Of a stretch of 64,000 nt of DNA, positions 9,545 through 19,272 are shown piece by piece. Source of the DNA: an uncultured Pelagibacteraceae bacterium. Its GTDB lineage: Bacteria > Pseudomonadota > Alphaproteobacteria > Pelagibacterales > Pelagibacteraceae. The first letter of the stretch is position 1; each line of letters opens with the position of its first letter. The notes beneath the pieces were generated by a model. The model saw nothing but the letters and a program-made list of their open reading frames with translations, was not told where the DNA came from and did not search any database. The stretch spans positions 109,878 through 173,877 of the forward strand of contig CACICY010000001.1 in assembly GCA_902585265.1 (NCBI GenBank), given 5' to 3'. The position numbers were made by a program, and so were the translations under genes.

Positions 9545-10839
9545 CAATTATTTAAATATGGGACTAAGCCCAAACAAATAAAATAAAAAATTCCGTTAAA
9601 AGTAGAAAAAAAAGACCCAGTGGTTTGAATTGGAAAAAAAAGAATAAAAATGTAAGACAGTAACAAGGCTTTAACATTAGAGTTAGTATTTTTTATTGAT
9701 TGTAATAATATATTAATGATCAAAAATACGAAAAGTGTGATACCAACAGTTCCGGTTTCTGAAAAAATTTCTATATAAATATTATGTGGGTGTGTTGCGC
9801 ACCCATAATCATTAGGAATATTTAAATCAGATTTATTAGTGTACTTAGGATTTTTACACGAATTTCTAAAAGTTTTTATACCACTGCCAATAAGAATATT
9901 TTGTTTACCAATCTCGAATGCTTTTGAATAATGTTTAAACCATTGTGTTTCAAAAAAATTGTTTTCATTAGCTCTATTTTTTTGTTTAAGATGAGATTCA
10001 AAAGAATGTTTCCGCTCGTTAAAATAATTTCTTTGAATGTTGAAAAAAATTTTTTCAATATAAGTAAAACCAAGTTGTCCAGATGTATAAGTTATTTTAT
10101 CTCTCAAATTTTTAGATAAAGAAAAAGTAATCAATGAAATTGATATTAAAATTATTAATAATTTAAATGAATTGATCAAATTAATTTTCTTATTAAAAAA
10201 TATAAAAATAAAACATGAGAGAAAATATAATATTGCGGGAGCCCTATCGCCTGTTAAAAGTACAGCAAAAAAACTTAAGATAAATAAAATTGATTCAATT
10301 TTTATATTTTTAAATACTAAAATTAGATAAATAAATGCTGGTGATAAAAGTTTAACAATATAGCTTCCTGCTACACTCTCATCATAAAAAAGTCCATTAA
10401 TTCTATTTATATTTCTATAAGTCGTGATCTCATAGTAAAAAAATTCAATTATAACCGAGATTGATATAATTATAATTGCAAATAAAGTAGAAATTGAGAA
10501 GTTTTTAAAATTTTTTTTTTTATCAGTTAACCAAAAAAAAAGAAGAATGCTGAAGAGAAGATTTTTTATTAGACCTAAAGAGCCAATTACTGACAAATAT
10601 AAATTTTCTGAAAAAAAAAGGTTCAATAAAATAAAAGTTAAAAAAAAAAGAAAATAATATTTATATCTATTTATTAGTTCTTTAATATCCTTGATATACT
10701 TAAATGACCCAAAGACTATTATTAATAATAAATTTAAATTTAGTACATAATTTCCCGTTATTATGGAAAATGGAATTATTATTATCAATATATCAAGATA
10801 ATTATAATAATTATTAAATATCTTTTTTTTTAAAAACAT
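9526..10839 (-). CDS. O-antigen ligase family protein
   Basis: 437 aa polytopic; LTGDRAPAILYF, GSGIKTFRN, THPHNIYIEIFSETGTVGI signature of the Wzy_C/O-antigen ligase domain. Confidence 0.85.
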   Translation of the reverse strand: MFLKKKIFNNYYNYLDILIIIIPFSIITGNYVLNLNLLLIIVFGSFKYIKDIKELINRYKYYFLFFLTFILLNLFFSENLYLSVIGSLGLIKNLLFSILLFFWLTDKKKNFKNFSISTLFAIIIISISVIIEFFYYEITTYRNINRINGLFYDESVAGSYIVKLLSPAFIYLILVFKNIKIESILFILSFFAVLLTGDRAPAILYFLSCFIFIFFNKKINLINSFKLLIILISISLITFSLSKNLRDKITYTSGQLGFTYIEKIFFNIQRNYFNERKHSFESHLKQKNRANENNFFETQWFKHYSKAFEIGKQNILIGSGIKTFRNSCKNPKYTNKSDLNIPNDYGCATHPHNIYIEIFSETGTVGITLFVFLIINILLQSIKNTNSNVKALLLSYIFILFFPIQTTGSFFSTFNGIFYFICLGLVPYLNNCYKSIK

Positions 10840-10913
10840 TATGAAATATTATGATTATTTATAATTTATAACTTTAAAATATAGAAAATAAATGTTTATC
10901 TTACTTATCAAGT

Positions 10914-11942
10914 ATGATTTCTGAATATTTTTATAATGATATGAGCTTAGAAAAATATGTTGTATTATTTATATCATTTGGATTTATATTGTTAGTTATT
11001 TCTCATCTTACTAATGTTTTTTTTATTAAGTTCAACATTCTTGATTTTCCTAATGAAAGAAAAATTCACAAAAAACCAATACCAAACTCAGGCGGTACGA
11101 TATTAATTGTATCGATTTTTTTATTCTATATTATTTTAGACGTCATATTTAAAATAAACTTATACTTTTATATAAATATAATCATAATTTCTTTAATTTT
11201 TTATATATTGGGTTTAGTTGACGATTTAAAGAACCCTAGAACAATAATTAAAATTTTTTTGATTTTTATTATATTAATTTTATCACTATTGAAATTTAGT
11301 GAATTAGTTGTTTCAGAATTAAGGTTTAATTATATTTATGAACAAAGTATTTCTTTAGGATATTTGGCAATCCCATTTACTATATTTTGCGTTTTTATGT
11401 TTTTTAATGCTTTAAATTATTCAGATGGTAAAAATGGTATATGTATATCTTATTCTATTTTTTTAATGATTTTTCTTTCATTAATTAATAGTGATAATGA
11501 TAATGATTTATTCAATCATTTTATAATCTTATCTCTATCAATTCTATTAATTTTTAATTTAAGTAATAAACTGTTTTTAGGAAACAGCGGAGTCAATTTT
11601 ATTTCTATATTCTTAAGTCTACTTATTATTAAAATATACAATTTTGATAAAAGTATTCTTTTTTGTGATGAAATATTTCTTTTGATGCTAATACCTGGGG
11701 TAGATGCTGCTCGAGTTACAATTCTAAGAATTTATAAGAAAATTTCTCCATTCAGCCCAGATAGAAATCATTTCCACCACTATTTGTCAAAATTCATAAA
11801 TAATAATTATATTTGGGTTATATATTTGTTTCTATCTTCACTACCGATCATTGTCTTATATATTTCATCAAATTTCTTAATAGCAGTTTTTATTCCTATA
11901 ATTATCTATACATTATTAATATTTAAATCTTTTAATTATTGA
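10914..11942 (+). CDS. MraY/WecA-family (glycosyltransferase family 4) sugar-1-phosphate transferase, divergent
   Basis: DFPNERKIHKKPIPNSGG, GLVDDLKNPRT, NALNYSDGKNGI, LFLGNSGVN, SPDRNHFHHYL. Confidence 0.85.
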   Translation: MISEYFYNDMSLEKYVVLFISFGFILLVISHLTNVFFIKFNILDFPNERKIHKKPIPNSGGTILIVSIFLFYIILDVIFKINLYFYINIIIISLIFYILGLVDDLKNPRTIIKIFLIFIILILSLLKFSELVVSELRFNYIYEQSISLGYLAIPFTIFCVFMFFNALNYSDGKNGICISYSIFLMIFLSLINSDNDNDLFNHFIILSLSILLIFNLSNKLFLGNSGVNFISIFLSLLIIKIYNFDKSILFCDEIFLLMLIPGVDAARVTILRIYKKISPFSPDRNHFHHYLSKFINNNYIWVIYLFLSSLPIIVLYISSNFLIAVFIPIIIYTLLIFKSFNY

Positions 11943-13175
11943 GTTTAATGAGTCAGAGACAAAAATAATCAAAAAACCTGAAGCTTGGAAAATTACTCGA
12001 TCTAAAGAACCGGATATCAACCATTTATAGTTTTCTGTATCATTGAATAAGTAGATAATAAATATAAGCAAAATTGAAATTGAAGAGAAATATAGTACAT
12101 CTAAATTTTTTTTGTATTTTTTATTTACATACAAAATAAAAATAAACAAAACCCATATTGGATATTTAAACAGTGCAATTATTATATGAGTAATAATAAA
12201 TAATGATTTTTCATATGAAAAATGCAAATCAGACAGAAAAGTTGAGTCACTTAAAGACATATCAAATGAATAATTAAAACTTAAAAGATAAAATTTTAAA
12301 AAAATAAAAGAAAAGCTTAAAAAAATTAACACAAATTTATTTTTAAGATTTTGAAAATAAAATATATATAAATTAATAATAATGAAAAAAAAAATCCCTT
12401 CATTTTTTGACCAAAGTAATAATGAACTAAATACAGTTAGAAGCAATATTTGAGAACTTTTCAAATTTTTTAAATCCATTTTTTTCATTAAATTGCATAT
12501 GATAACTATTATAGAGAAGATTAGAATTTCTTGATATCCGCTGAATAAAAATTTGTCATATGTTAAAAATATTAATATTGTTGAAATGATCAGTTTATTT
12601 GTAAAATCTTTAGATACGTTTTCTATTACAGATAAAATTGCGCACAAATATAATATTATATAAAATATTCTTCCATAGAACTCATAATCATAAAAAGACA
12701 TATTCCAAAAAATACCCCAGAAAATTCCGCCTAAGTGTGGTTGGTTGTACCGATCAGCATTTATTAAATTAAAAAAATTGAAATTTTCTTTAAAATTAAA
12801 TGCATGAAAATACCATCCATGTCCATCCCATTCTAGTTTAGGATTTCCTGCTAGATCAAATACAAGAATAAGAGAGAAAACAATAAATAATAGATAATTT
12901 TTAACAAAGTACCTTTGTAGAAAAAAATTTTTATTCAATATTAAACCTATTAAACTAATACTAAATAAAATTGCTAAAATATAAATATTTTTAATGTTTA
13001 AAAAAGATGTAATCAGTAAAACTAGCATCACAATTAAAATATTAATCGAAAATATATTTAATAAAGATAATTTTTTAAAAATTTGATTATTACTTATCAA
13101 ATTTAATGTGTAGAAATTACTCAATAAAATTGATGAGGTAATAATTAAAAATAATATATTTAGTATCTCAATCAT
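11916..13175 (-). CDS. Polytopic membrane protein, GT-C-like
   Basis: 419 aa; GNPKLEWDGHGWYFHAFNF motif in the first large loop, multiple TMs. Confidence 0.6.
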   Translation of the reverse strand: MIEILNILFLIITSSILLSNFYTLNLISNNQIFKKLSLLNIFSINILIVMLVLLITSFLNIKNIYILAILFSISLIGLILNKNFFLQRYFVKNYLLFIVFSLILVFDLAGNPKLEWDGHGWYFHAFNFKENFNFFNLINADRYNQPHLGGIFWGIFWNMSFYDYEFYGRIFYIILYLCAILSVIENVSKDFTNKLIISTILIFLTYDKFLFSGYQEILIFSIIVIICNLMKKMDLKNLKSSQILLLTVFSSLLLWSKNEGIFFFIIINLYIFYFQNLKNKFVLIFLSFSFIFLKFYLLSFNYSFDMSLSDSTFLSDLHFSYEKSLFIITHIIIALFKYPIWVLFIFILYVNKKYKKNLDVLYFSSISILLIFIIYLFNDTENYKWLISGSLDRVIFQASGFLIIFVSDSLNSIIKRFKY

Positions 13176-13584
13176 TATTGTACTTAATTAGATAGCATTC
13201 ACCTTGTTGGTCTAAAATAGTGAATTTTCTATTGATTTCTTTTAAATCCTCAATTTTGTAATTTAATAAAATTTCTAATTTATTATTTTTAATATTAGAA
13301 TTAAATTTATTTAGAAATATTGCAGAGCTTGGATATATTTGCTTATTTATTACACTAACTTCACTGCTATCAATTTCAAATTTATTAATGATATCATTAA
13401 TGTAGCCATACCCCATGGGATAACAAAAACCATAATTATTTAGCATGCGAGAATTAGGGTCTTTCGTTAATAATAAATATACATTTAAAAAAAAATTTAA
13501 TTTAATCATTAAAACTAACATAATTATAAAGGTAAAAATTATTCTGTTTTTGTAATTTTTTTTAATTTTAAAAAATTTAATCAT
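13168..13584 (-). CDS. Small protein with one N-terminal TM helix, unknown function
   Basis: 138 aa ORF overlapping the downstream membrane protein gene by 8 bp. Confidence 0.55.
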   Translation of the reverse strand: MIKFFKIKKNYKNRIIFTFIIMLVLMIKLNFFLNVYLLLTKDPNSRMLNNYGFCYPMGYGYINDIINKFEIDSSEVSVINKQIYPSSAIFLNKFNSNIKNNKLEILLNYKIEDLKEINRKFTILDQQGECYLIKYNND

Positions 13585-13647
13585 TATGAATATTTTATTT
13601 TTTGTTTCTAATTATACAAACAGTAATATATATAATTATAAATATTC

Positions 13648-14361
13648 ATGATTTCAAATAACAAATTCAAGATTTCTATAATAGTACCTTGCTATAACGA
13701 GAAAGATACAATCAAATTAATTATAGATAAAATTTATAAATCTAAGCTTGAGATTTATGAAGTAATATTAATTGATGATAATTCATCAGATGGCTCAAAA
13801 AAAATTGTAGATAATTTTAAAAATAATTATTTCAATTTAAAAGTAATTTTTCATGATCGAAATTTTGGAAAAGGTAGAGCAATTAAAAATGGAATTTTAA
13901 AATCAACTGGTGATATAATTTTAATACAAGATGCAGATTTAGAATATGATCCAGACGATTATGAAAAACTCATTCTACCTTTTTTAAAATACGATGCTGA
14001 TGTAGTTTATGGTAGTCGTTTTATTGGTGGCGATGGACCTAAAAGACTCCATTTTTTTTGGCATACAATCGCTAATAAATTTCTAACAACTTTAACAAAT
14101 ATTTTCACAAACCTTAATATGACTGATATGGAAACTGGCTATAAAGTCTTTAAAAAAAAATATATAGAGCCAGAAAAACTAGAGCAGGATAGTTTTGGAA
14201 TAGAACCTGAATTAACAATTAAACTAGCAAAAAAAAAGGTAAAATTTTTTGAAGTTCCAGTATCTTATAATGGAAGAAGTTATGAACAGGGAAAAAAAAT
14301 TTCTATCAAAGATGCGTTTGTAGCTATTTATTGTATCCTAAAATATTCTTTTTTTAAATAA
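13648..14361 (+). CDS. GT2 family glycosyltransferase (dolichyl/polyprenyl-phosphate mannosyltransferase-like)
   Basis: ISIIVPCYNEKDTI, LIDDNSSDGS, QDADLEYDPDDY, YGSRFIGG, DMETGYKVFKK. Confidence 0.9.
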   Translation: MISNNKFKISIIVPCYNEKDTIKLIIDKIYKSKLEIYEVILIDDNSSDGSKKIVDNFKNNYFNLKVIFHDRNFGKGRAIKNGILKSTGDIILIQDADLEYDPDDYEKLILPFLKYDADVVYGSRFIGGDGPKRLHFFWHTIANKFLTTLTNIFTNLNMTDMETGYKVFKKKYIEPEKLEQDSFGIEPELTIKLAKKKVKFFEVPVSYNGRSYEQGKKISIKDAFVAIYCILKYSFFK

Positions 14362-14363
14362 AG

Positions 14364-15065
14364 TTAATTAAATATTCTCCACTTTATAAGTGTGTAAACG
14401 TAAATAAAAAAGTCCCACCATCTAACTTTTTTACCTTCTTGATAGCTTCTTGAATAAATTGAGATTGGGACTTCAAAGATATTCAGTTTTTTGTTTTTTG
14501 ATATTTTAGCAGTTATTTCAGGCTCTATTTCAAAACCATTAGAGTTGATTTTTAAACTTTTTATTACATCTTTCCTAAATATTTTATAGCCAGTCGCAAT
14601 ATCTGTAAAAATCATATTAAATAATAAGTTTGCTAAGAAAGTGAAAATCTTATTTCCCATATAGTTCGGAAATCCTATTATTTTAATTGTTTTGGCTCTT
14701 GTTAATCTGCTACCGTAAACTACATCGGCATTATTTTCAAAAAACGGCTTAATTAGGTCTGGATAATTTTCTGGTGAATATTCTAAGTCAGAATCTTGAA
14801 ATAAAATTAAATCACCATTTGCATTTGACAATGCATTTTTTATATTTGCTCCTTTGCCTTGGTTTTTTTCCTTAAAGTAACATTTAACTTTAGGATGAGA
14901 ATATTTTTTAAGCAATTCAACAGTACCATCAGTCGAACAATTATCAGAGACAATTATCTCTTTCTCCAAACCCATGGTATCTGATGATATTATTCTGTCT
15001 AAACATTTAATAATGGTTTTTTTCTCATTATATACTGGAACAAGTATAGATATAGTATTAAACAT
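14364..15065 (-). CDS. GT2 family glycosyltransferase (DPM1-like)
   Basis: ISILVPVYNEKKTI, VSDNCSTDGT, FQDSDLEYSPENY, YGSRL, ATGYKIFRKD. Confidence 0.9.
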   Translation of the reverse strand: MFNTISILVPVYNEKKTIIKCLDRIISSDTMGLEKEIIVSDNCSTDGTVELLKKYSHPKVKCYFKEKNQGKGANIKNALSNANGDLILFQDSDLEYSPENYPDLIKPFFENNADVVYGSRLTRAKTIKIIGFPNYMGNKIFTFLANLLFNMIFTDIATGYKIFRKDVIKSLKINSNGFEIEPEITAKISKNKKLNIFEVPISIYSRSYQEGKKVRWWDFFIYVYTLIKWRIFN

Positions 15066-15075
15066 TTTTTCTAAT

Positions 15076-15444
15076 TTATTTTTTCAATTTATCAAGAATT
15101 TCTTTAATAGCTTCTGCTCTTATTATGGTATCTATTTTTTTTTCTAAAATTTTTTGATTTAATATTATAAAATATGATAAAATAAATAATACTAAAATAC
15201 TTAAAATTGTTAGGACATAAAAAATATCTATTTTAAAGTTTTCTATAAAATATTTATCTATAAAACTCGGTCTTATAGATATTAATATAAGTATAATCCA
15301 TAATGAATTCCAAATAAATAGATTAGCTTTTGTAAGGTTATTTTTTTTATAGTTCAGAATTGTTAAATAAATCATAAGAACTGCAAATAAGATCGACAAA
15401 AAAGATAAAAAAGTTTTTACTATCATTTCTATACAATCTTCCAA
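15076..15444 (-). CDS. DUF2304-like small membrane protein
   Basis: 122 aa, 3 TM; LTKANLFIWNSLWIILILISIRPSF pattern; sits between two GT2 genes as is typical for this family. Confidence 0.65.
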   Translation of the reverse strand: MEDCIEMIVKTFLSFLSILFAVLMIYLTILNYKKNNLTKANLFIWNSLWIILILISIRPSFIDKYFIENFKIDIFYVLTILSILVLFILSYFIILNQKILEKKIDTIIRAEAIKEILDKLKK

Positions 15445-16097
15445 ATTATTAACATTATGGATAAGTAAATACCTTGAAGAATATTCATTCCCTTATATTT
15501 CTCACTTGAAATTGTTTCTATAGGTATTTCAAATATACTACATTTATTTTTTATTGCGGAACATGTAATTTCTGCATCGGCAAAATAATGTTTTAAGCCT
15601 GTAGACTCCCAATTTATCTTATAATTATTAGTTTTAAAAACTCTTAGACCAGACTGAATATCTAAAATTTTTTTCCTAAATAAAATATAGAATAAATTTC
15701 TTAATATCAGTGTCCCAATTTTTTTTGAAAAATTTAATTTTCTTAAATCTTTTCTATAACCTATTACAAGATCACAATTTATTTCCACTATTTTATTACA
15801 AATATTCAACATATCTCGAGCACTATGTTGATTATCACCATCCATAAATGCTATATAATCATAATTATTTATCCTTGAGAAATCTAGCCCAGTTTTCATA
15901 GAATTTGATTTTCCAAGGTTATATTTATGTTTTATAAAATTTACTGAATATCTTTTTACAATATTAATAGTTTCATCACTCGAATTATTGTCTACAACTA
16001 ATATATTTTTTGATATTTTCAAAATTTCATCTAAGACTTTAGAAATATTTTTCGCTTCATTAAATGTGAAAATTACAATTAATATATTTTTTTGCAT
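15429..16097 (-). CDS. GT2 family glycosyltransferase (polyprenyl-phosphate type)
   Basis: ILIVIFTFNEAKNI, VVDNNSSDET, MDGDNQHSARDM, LVIGYRKD, IQSGLRVFKT. Confidence 0.88.
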   Translation of the reverse strand: MQKNILIVIFTFNEAKNISKVLDEILKISKNILVVDNNSSDETINIVKRYSVNFIKHKYNLGKSNSMKTGLDFSRINNYDYIAFMDGDNQHSARDMLNICNKIVEINCDLVIGYRKDLRKLNFSKKIGTLILRNLFYILFRKKILDIQSGLRVFKTNNYKINWESTGLKHYFADAEITCSAIKNKCSIFEIPIETISSEKYKGMNILQGIYLSIMLIIWKIV

Positions 16098-16765
16098 TAA
16101 CTTAAATTTTTTTTAAATATATTTAGATGCTCCATTTTATCAATTGTAAACCATTGCTTTGGAATAATATCTGATACATATAATTTTTTTTTTTTTATAA
16201 GTTTATTCCAAAGCACATTAAAATCTTTTGTCTTATTTACTAGTTTATTGATTTGATAAGGATTTATTATTTGGATACCAGAACAATAAATATCACTTTT
16301 ATTTTTTCTTGATAATTTTTTCACAATATTCTTTTTCCTATGAATGTAATCCCCATCTAATTTTTTTATTGGTTTGACTGGTATTAAAAAACATGGTGGT
16401 GATTTTTTTTGCATATAGTCTTTTTTAAGTAATTTAAAATCTATATTCGTAATATTATCGCATGTAAGGACAACTATTGGTTCATTTAATAAATTAAATG
16501 GAAAATTAAAAATCCACCATGAATTTCCTTTTTTATTTGTATTTATGACAGAACTAACATCATGACTAATAACATGTTTTGCAATTAAACTTCCTTTATA
16601 TCCGACTGTAATATGTATATTTTTAATATATTTTTTTAACTTCTTTATACCATTTAAAATTAGTGTTTGGTTTTGAACCTTTACTAAAGCTTTAGGAATA
16701 TTTTTTGTTAATGGCATTAATCTTATCCCTCTTCCAGCGGCCAAAATAATTGCATGATTAAACAT
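16097..16765 (-). CDS. Sugar nucleotidyltransferase (NTP_transferase family)
   Basis: MFNHAIILAAGRGIRLMPLTKNIPKALVKV signature. Confidence 0.88.
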   Translation of the reverse strand: MFNHAIILAAGRGIRLMPLTKNIPKALVKVQNQTLILNGIKKLKKYIKNIHITVGYKGSLIAKHVISHDVSSVINTNKKGNSWWIFNFPFNLLNEPIVVLTCDNITNIDFKLLKKDYMQKKSPPCFLIPVKPIKKLDGDYIHRKKNIVKKLSRKNKSDIYCSGIQIINPYQINKLVNKTKDFNVLWNKLIKKKKLYVSDIIPKQWFTIDKMEHLNIFKKNLS

Positions 16766-16769
16766 TTTA

Positions 16770-17708
16770 TTAAATTCCTATTCTTATTAATTTAAGAATT
16801 TCTTTTTCTGTGAGTTTTTTTGCATTTGCAGAAGAAATATTACTTTGAATATGATTTTTAAAATTTTTTTCATAATCAATAATGTAATAAATTTTGTTAT
16901 TCGATTTTATTTCATAAGTATTTTTTGTTTCATTATCTCCAATTAAAAATTCATCTATTCTATCGCCCTTTCTATTCCCAATTATTTTATATTTTCCTCC
17001 ATAATTTTTGATCCATATTTTTAAAACATCTAAGATCAATGCAGATTTCATATTTGAACAAATTATCTTACCTTTAAACTTGTTTGAATTTTTAATTGCA
17101 AAATTAACAAGATCAACGGCATTTGCTATAGAAAAAAAGAATCTTCTCATGTATGGACCTGTTGTATAAATAATTTTTTTTTTGTGCATTTCTTTCCAAA
17201 TGGGAAAGACTGATCCAGTAGACCAGACAACATTTCCATATCTTACACATAGAAAGTTTGTTCTAGAATTTTTATCTGCATTTAAAAAAAGTTTTTCCAT
17301 TGTCGCTTTGCTAAAGCCATAAAAATTCTTTATGGGTTGTGTTGCTTTATCTGTTGATATTCCAATGACTGTCTCAACTTTTTTTTCAATTGAAGCTCTA
17401 GCAATATTTGTAGATCCCAAAATATTTACATCTGAACACTCAAATGGAAATTTTTCTGAAATATCTACAAATTTTGTTGCCGCGGCATGTATAACTATTT
17501 TTGGCTTACAATACTCAAGTGCATCTCTTACAGAATTAATATTTGTTACATCTAAAGGTAAATCTTCACAATTTGTAATTATTGAGGCTTCTCTATTCCT
17601 TTTTTGATTTCTTGAACCTAAGAAAACATTGAATTTGCTACGTAATTTTAACGCCAAATTTACTCCTAAATAACCGCTCCCCCCTGTTATAAGTAAGTTC
17701 TTTTTCAT
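16770..17708 (-). CDS. CapD/FlaA1-type SDR nucleotide-sugar dehydratase/epimerase
   Basis: ITGGSGYLGVNLAL, HAAATKFVDISEKFPFECSDVNILGSTNI, STDKATQPIKNFYGFSKATMEKLF, VRYGNVVWSTGSV. Confidence 0.85.
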   Translation of the reverse strand: MKKNLLITGGSGYLGVNLALKLRSKFNVFLGSRNQKRNREASIITNCEDLPLDVTNINSVRDALEYCKPKIVIHAAATKFVDISEKFPFECSDVNILGSTNIARASIEKKVETVIGISTDKATQPIKNFYGFSKATMEKLFLNADKNSRTNFLCVRYGNVVWSTGSVFPIWKEMHKKKIIYTTGPYMRRFFFSIANAVDLVNFAIKNSNKFKGKIICSNMKSALILDVLKIWIKNYGGKYKIIGNRKGDRIDEFLIGDNETKNTYEIKSNNKIYYIIDYEKNFKNHIQSNISSANAKKLTEKEILKLIRIGI

Positions 17709-19034
17709 ATGGACAAAAAAATAATAAATAAAAAAAATTTAATAGACTTTATCTTTAATACAATTGGGCTGATTTTACTAATTATTTTTTTTTACAAATT
17801 ATATTTTGAGAGTTTTATAGCAATAAGTGGAGATGAACTTAACTCTATATTAGTTTATTCAACTAATTTAAAAACGATACTCTTAAAAAATTTTCCAGGA
17901 AATGTAACCTTCTTTCATTTTTTTGGTTATATAAAAAGCCTTTTAATAGGATATGAACTCAATTCTTATAGGATAATTACATTTGTATTTTTTTTAATTC
18001 ATTTATTAATTTTGAAAAAATTGAAATGTAGTAGAAATGAGATAATACTTTTTTGTATAATTTTAATCTCAACAAATTTCTCATTGTATGTTGGTCTGTA
18101 TATTGGATATATTTTTTCTTCATGTATTTTTGTTCTTATTGCATTCTTATTAAATTCTAAAAATAGGGAAACATATAACAAAATAATTTTATTTTTTTTA
18201 TTCATTCAAATTTATAACCATTTAGTAAATTTGTACCTAGTAATACCAATTATTTTGGGTTTATTTATTTTTAGCGAGAAAAAAAAATTTCTTAAGGAAT
18301 TATTAATTTATTTTATTTTTCCAACAATATTCTTTTATATTATATCGATTATCTTAACAGGAATAGCAATTAACTCGATACCAACATCTGATGTTAATTA
18401 TTTTTTAGATTATTTATCAAAAAATTTCTTTTTAATATTTAATGAGGGGATAATAAGAATATTTTTTTATGAGGCGTATATTAACGTTAAAAATTTTAAC
18501 CTAATTAATTTTATAATTGAACTTTATAATTTTGATAGATGGATTTTAATATTTTTTGTTTTATCAATAATAATTCCGTTAATAAAATTTAATAATATAA
18601 GCTCAATATTTATCATAATTCAAATATCTCACCTGATAATGTTATTTTTGATTGATAAACAGCCAGCACCAAGAATTTTTACTGGTTTTTTAGCTTTCTA
18701 CTTAATAATAATTTTTATTAGCTTTAAAAATCACTACCTTTTTATAAATAAATTTCAAAAAAGTATTATTTTATCAATTTTACTAACTTTTGTTTTATCT
18801 TTTAAAGTTTTCAATTTTAATTATTCTGATGTTATAATGAATAGCATATATGCAAAAGATATAAGATTTGAAGAAAATAAAATTTCATTAAAACACCTAA
18901 GTAAAAAATGTTCTCTGAAAAATTATGATTTTAATGAATTACAAAAAAGAAATTATTACTTTAATTATCTAAATAAATGTGAAAAAAAATTCAAACTAGA
19001 TGAATTTTTAAATTATTATCGGTCTAAAAACTAA
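17709..19034 (+). CDS. Polytopic membrane protein, GT-C-like
   Basis: 441 aa, many TMs; ISGDELNSILVY loop motif after TM1. Confidence 0.55.
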   Translation: MDKKIINKKNLIDFIFNTIGLILLIIFFYKLYFESFIAISGDELNSILVYSTNLKTILLKNFPGNVTFFHFFGYIKSLLIGYELNSYRIITFVFFLIHLLILKKLKCSRNEIILFCIILISTNFSLYVGLYIGYIFSSCIFVLIAFLLNSKNRETYNKIILFFLFIQIYNHLVNLYLVIPIILGLFIFSEKKKFLKELLIYFIFPTIFFYIISIILTGIAINSIPTSDVNYFLDYLSKNFFLIFNEGIIRIFFYEAYINVKNFNLINFIIELYNFDRWILIFFVLSIIIPLIKFNNISSIFIIIQISHLIMLFLIDKQPAPRIFTGFLAFYLIIIFISFKNHYLFINKFQKSIILSILLTFVLSFKVFNFNYSDVIMNSIYAKDIRFEENKISLKHLSKKCSLKNYDFNELQKRNYYFNYLNKCEKKFKLDEFLNYYRSKN

Positions 19035-19272
19035 AATTTAAAAAAAATTTTCTGAGAATGTTGTATGATAGCAATTGGAATTTGGCAGAATAATGAAACA
19101 ATTGCAAAATTTAAATATAAGTATCTAATGTTAATTAAAAAAAAGTCTTATAAACCTTAAGATTTTATGAACTGTTACTTCTGATTCAAATAAAAAATTG
19201 GTTGAGAAATCATTAGTAATGCAAAAGTTAAAAACACTCACAATTTTGAATAATAAAAATTTTTAAATTAAA

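Noticed and set aside
19035-19272. 238-bp gap with a short + strand ORF (MIAIGIWQNNETIAKFKYKYLMLIKKKSYKP)
   Set aside because: Possible gene remnant, but I could not match it to any neighbour or family; insufficient evidence.
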